Shown here: positions 37,405-38,933 of the stretch, in pieces
Numbering within the stretch: the first letter of the stretch is position 1
How the letters are laid out: each line of letters begins with the position of its first letter
NCBI GenBank assembly: GCA_024680925.1
Contig: JAILBM010000443.1
Coordinates: 1-38,933 of the forward strand
Direction: 5' to 3'
Origin: Butyrivibrio sp.
Lineage (GTDB): Bacteria; Bacillota; Clostridia; Lachnospirales; Lachnospiraceae
DNA length: 38,933 nt
The notes under the pieces: model-generated
What the model saw: only the letters and a program-made list of their open reading frames with translations
What the model was told of the DNA's origin: nothing
Databases searched by the model: none
Position numbers and translations under genes: made by a program

Positions 37405-38066
37405 TGCAGGAAGATAATAATTTGCAACAAGATGCATATGACAGATATTGGAACCATAAAAAACAAATCACCTTACAGAGTTATATTACATTAGCTCTGG
37501 TAGCTGTTAATTGTATTTTACTTCTTATAACCATGGCAACAGGAGATATTTTATATACCCGATTTTCATTGGTCCTTGAAAAAGTAATCTATGATAGACA
37601 ATTATTCAGACTGATTTCTTCTATATTTATTCATGCTGACATATCACATTTGTTTGGTAATATGATAATGCTTATATTGATAGGGCCTGAATTAGAGAAA
37701 ACAGTTGGACATATGTGGTATCTGTTTATTTATCTGGTATCCGGTATTGCAGGAAATATTGTGTCTTTGATATATGAAAGTATCAGAAAAGAGAACTGGA
37801 TTTCTTATGGAGCCAGTGGTGCAGTATTTGGAATAGTAGGAGCAGTTGGTATTGTAATCTTTTTAAATAGAAAAGCACTATTGAAGCGAGGATCGGATTT
37901 ACCGATAAGAATGGGTTTTATGATAGTATATGCTTTGTATAGTGGTTTTACTACGACATCAGTAAATAATGCAGCTCATATAGGTGGCTTTTTAGTAGGT
38001 GCTGCATTAATGTATTTGTTTTTACTATATAATAGAAGAAATATTACTATGGAGGTTTATTTATGA
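37404..38066 (+). CDS. Rhomboid family intramembrane serine protease
   Basis: Polytopic; IHADISHLFGNMIML, SYGASGAVFGIVGA (GxSG), NNAAHIGGFLVGA (catalytic His). Confidence 0.93.
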   Translation: MQEDNNLQQDAYDRYWNHKKQITLQSYITLALVAVNCILLLITMATGDILYTRFSLVLEKVIYDRQLFRLISSIFIHADISHLFGNMIMLILIGPELEKTVGHMWYLFIYLVSGIAGNIVSLIYESIRKENWISYGASGAVFGIVGAVGIVIFLNRKALLKRGSDLPIRMGFMIVYALYSGFTTTSVNNAAHIGGFLVGAALMYLFLLYNRRNITMEVYL

Positions 38067-38473
38067 AAGATTCAAATTGTATTTTTTGTAAAATTGCCAA
38101 TGGAGAAATTCCATCAAACACTATATACGAGGATGAGGAATTCAGAGTAATACTGGATAACGGACCGGCTACAAAAGGCCACGCACTTGTATTGCCAAAA
38201 GAACATTATTCAGATTTATTTGAGATACCTGAGGATAAACTTGGAAATGCTATTGTAGTTGCACAAAAGGTGGCCAAAAAAATAAAAGCAGCTCTTAATT
38301 GTGATGGGCTTAATATAGTACAGAATAATGGTGAGGCAGCAGGTCAAACAGTAAAACATTTACATATTCATGTGATTCCACGCTATAAAGATGATAATCA
38401 GCATATTTTATGGAACCCGACAAGTCCATCGTCTGATGAACTTGAAAATATAAGAGATACTATAAATGGTTAA
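38063..38473 (+). CDS. HIT family protein
   Basis: CIFCKIANGEIPSNTIYEDEEF and KHLHIHVIPRY (HxHxH). Confidence 0.96.
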   Translation: MKDSNCIFCKIANGEIPSNTIYEDEEFRVILDNGPATKGHALVLPKEHYSDLFEIPEDKLGNAIVVAQKVAKKIKAALNCDGLNIVQNNGEAAGQTVKHLHIHVIPRYKDDNQHILWNPTSPSSDELENIRDTING

Positions 38474-38493
38474 AGAATCAAACTGATCGGAAG

Positions 38494-38541
38494 ATATCAA
38501 GAAGAAGCCAAAGAACAGAATCTTCGGCTTCTTCTTGATAT
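38494..38541. terminator. Long hairpin downstream of HIT gene, possible terminator
   Basis: 21-bp arms ATATCAAGAAGAAGCCAAAGA / TCTTCGGCTTCTTCTTGATAT with one mismatch and 6-nt loop; no U-tract follows. Confidence 0.55.
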
Positions 38542-38730
38542 ATATGGACAACATAGTATTATAATAGAAATTGCACGACTTTTTGTCGCATTGTACCAAA
38601 AGCCATGCAAATAGATTATTTGAAGGTGAGTTCATCACAGAGCCTATTTGCCCTTGAATCATTATCTTACAAAAACCGCAGCAAGTACGAATTTTTGTTT
38701 TAAGATACAATAATATAAATATATTGTTAT

Positions 38731-38933
38731 ATGAATTATAAAATATATTTATGGTGTAAATTGCAGAATATATTTACGATATGAACTGTAAAATATATTT
38801 GAGGCATGAATTACGGACTGTATATGCGATATGAATTGCAGAATATGCTTACGATATGAATTGTAAAATATATTTGAGGCATGAATTACGGAATGTATTT
38901 GTGATATGAATTGCAGAATGTATTTACGATATG
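38731..38933. repeat. 25-bp tandem repeat array with 75-bp higher-order unit, extending past window edge
   Basis: Eight consecutive 25-bp units (38731, 38756, 38781, 38806, 38831, 38856, 38881, 38906) of the form ATGAATTRYRRAATRTRYTTRHGRY plus trailing ATG; units 3/6, 4/7, 2/5/8 are most alike. Confidence 0.92.

Noticed and set aside
38706-38933. Possible CRISPR array
   Set aside because: Repeats are head-to-tail without unique spacers, every 25-bp unit is similar, and no cas genes are nearby; it is a tandem repeat.
1-38933. Mobile elements, prophage or defence systems
   Set aside because: No transposase, integrase, phage structural, restriction or Cas motifs were found in any ORF of the track.

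Overview
AT-rich chromosomal window, most likely from a motile, low-GC Firmicute of Lachnospiraceae type (inferred from gene content, not searched). Left to right it contains: (1) a MacAB-like efflux cluster (HlyD/MacA adaptor, MacB-like permease, unknown membrane accessory protein, ABC ATPase); (2) a sufCBDSU Fe-S assembly operon ending in a TetR-family regulator; (3) a divergent pair made of a radical SAM protein and what reads as its catalytically dead paralog; (4) a tRNA-Lys(CUU) on the minus strand; (5) tatD, rsmA/ksgA, a 1013-aa TPR / low-complexity / degenerate CbbX-SpoVK-like AAA+ protein, and glgB; (6) a flagellar segment (large repeat-containing DUF6240/FliK-like protein, flagellin, FliS); (7) a compact Tad/Flp type IVc pilus locus (two prepilin peptidases, TadZ-like, TadA, TadB, TadC with an extracytoplasmic insert, Flp pilin, DUF5702-like, two TadE-like proteins, an FHA protein); (8) a flavodoxin-SCP2 fusion, a rhomboid protease and a HIT protein; (9) a 25-bp tandem repeat array with 75-bp higher-order periodicity that runs off the right edge. 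Most genes are ordinary core or accessory genes. The strongest leads are the radical SAM/pseudo-radical-SAM divergent pair, the TPR-pseudo-AAA+ protein next to glgB, the Tad locus variations, a perfect 14-bp inverted repeat inside the FHA gene, and the terminal higher-order repeat. All functional statements come from reading motifs by eye; no database search was run.
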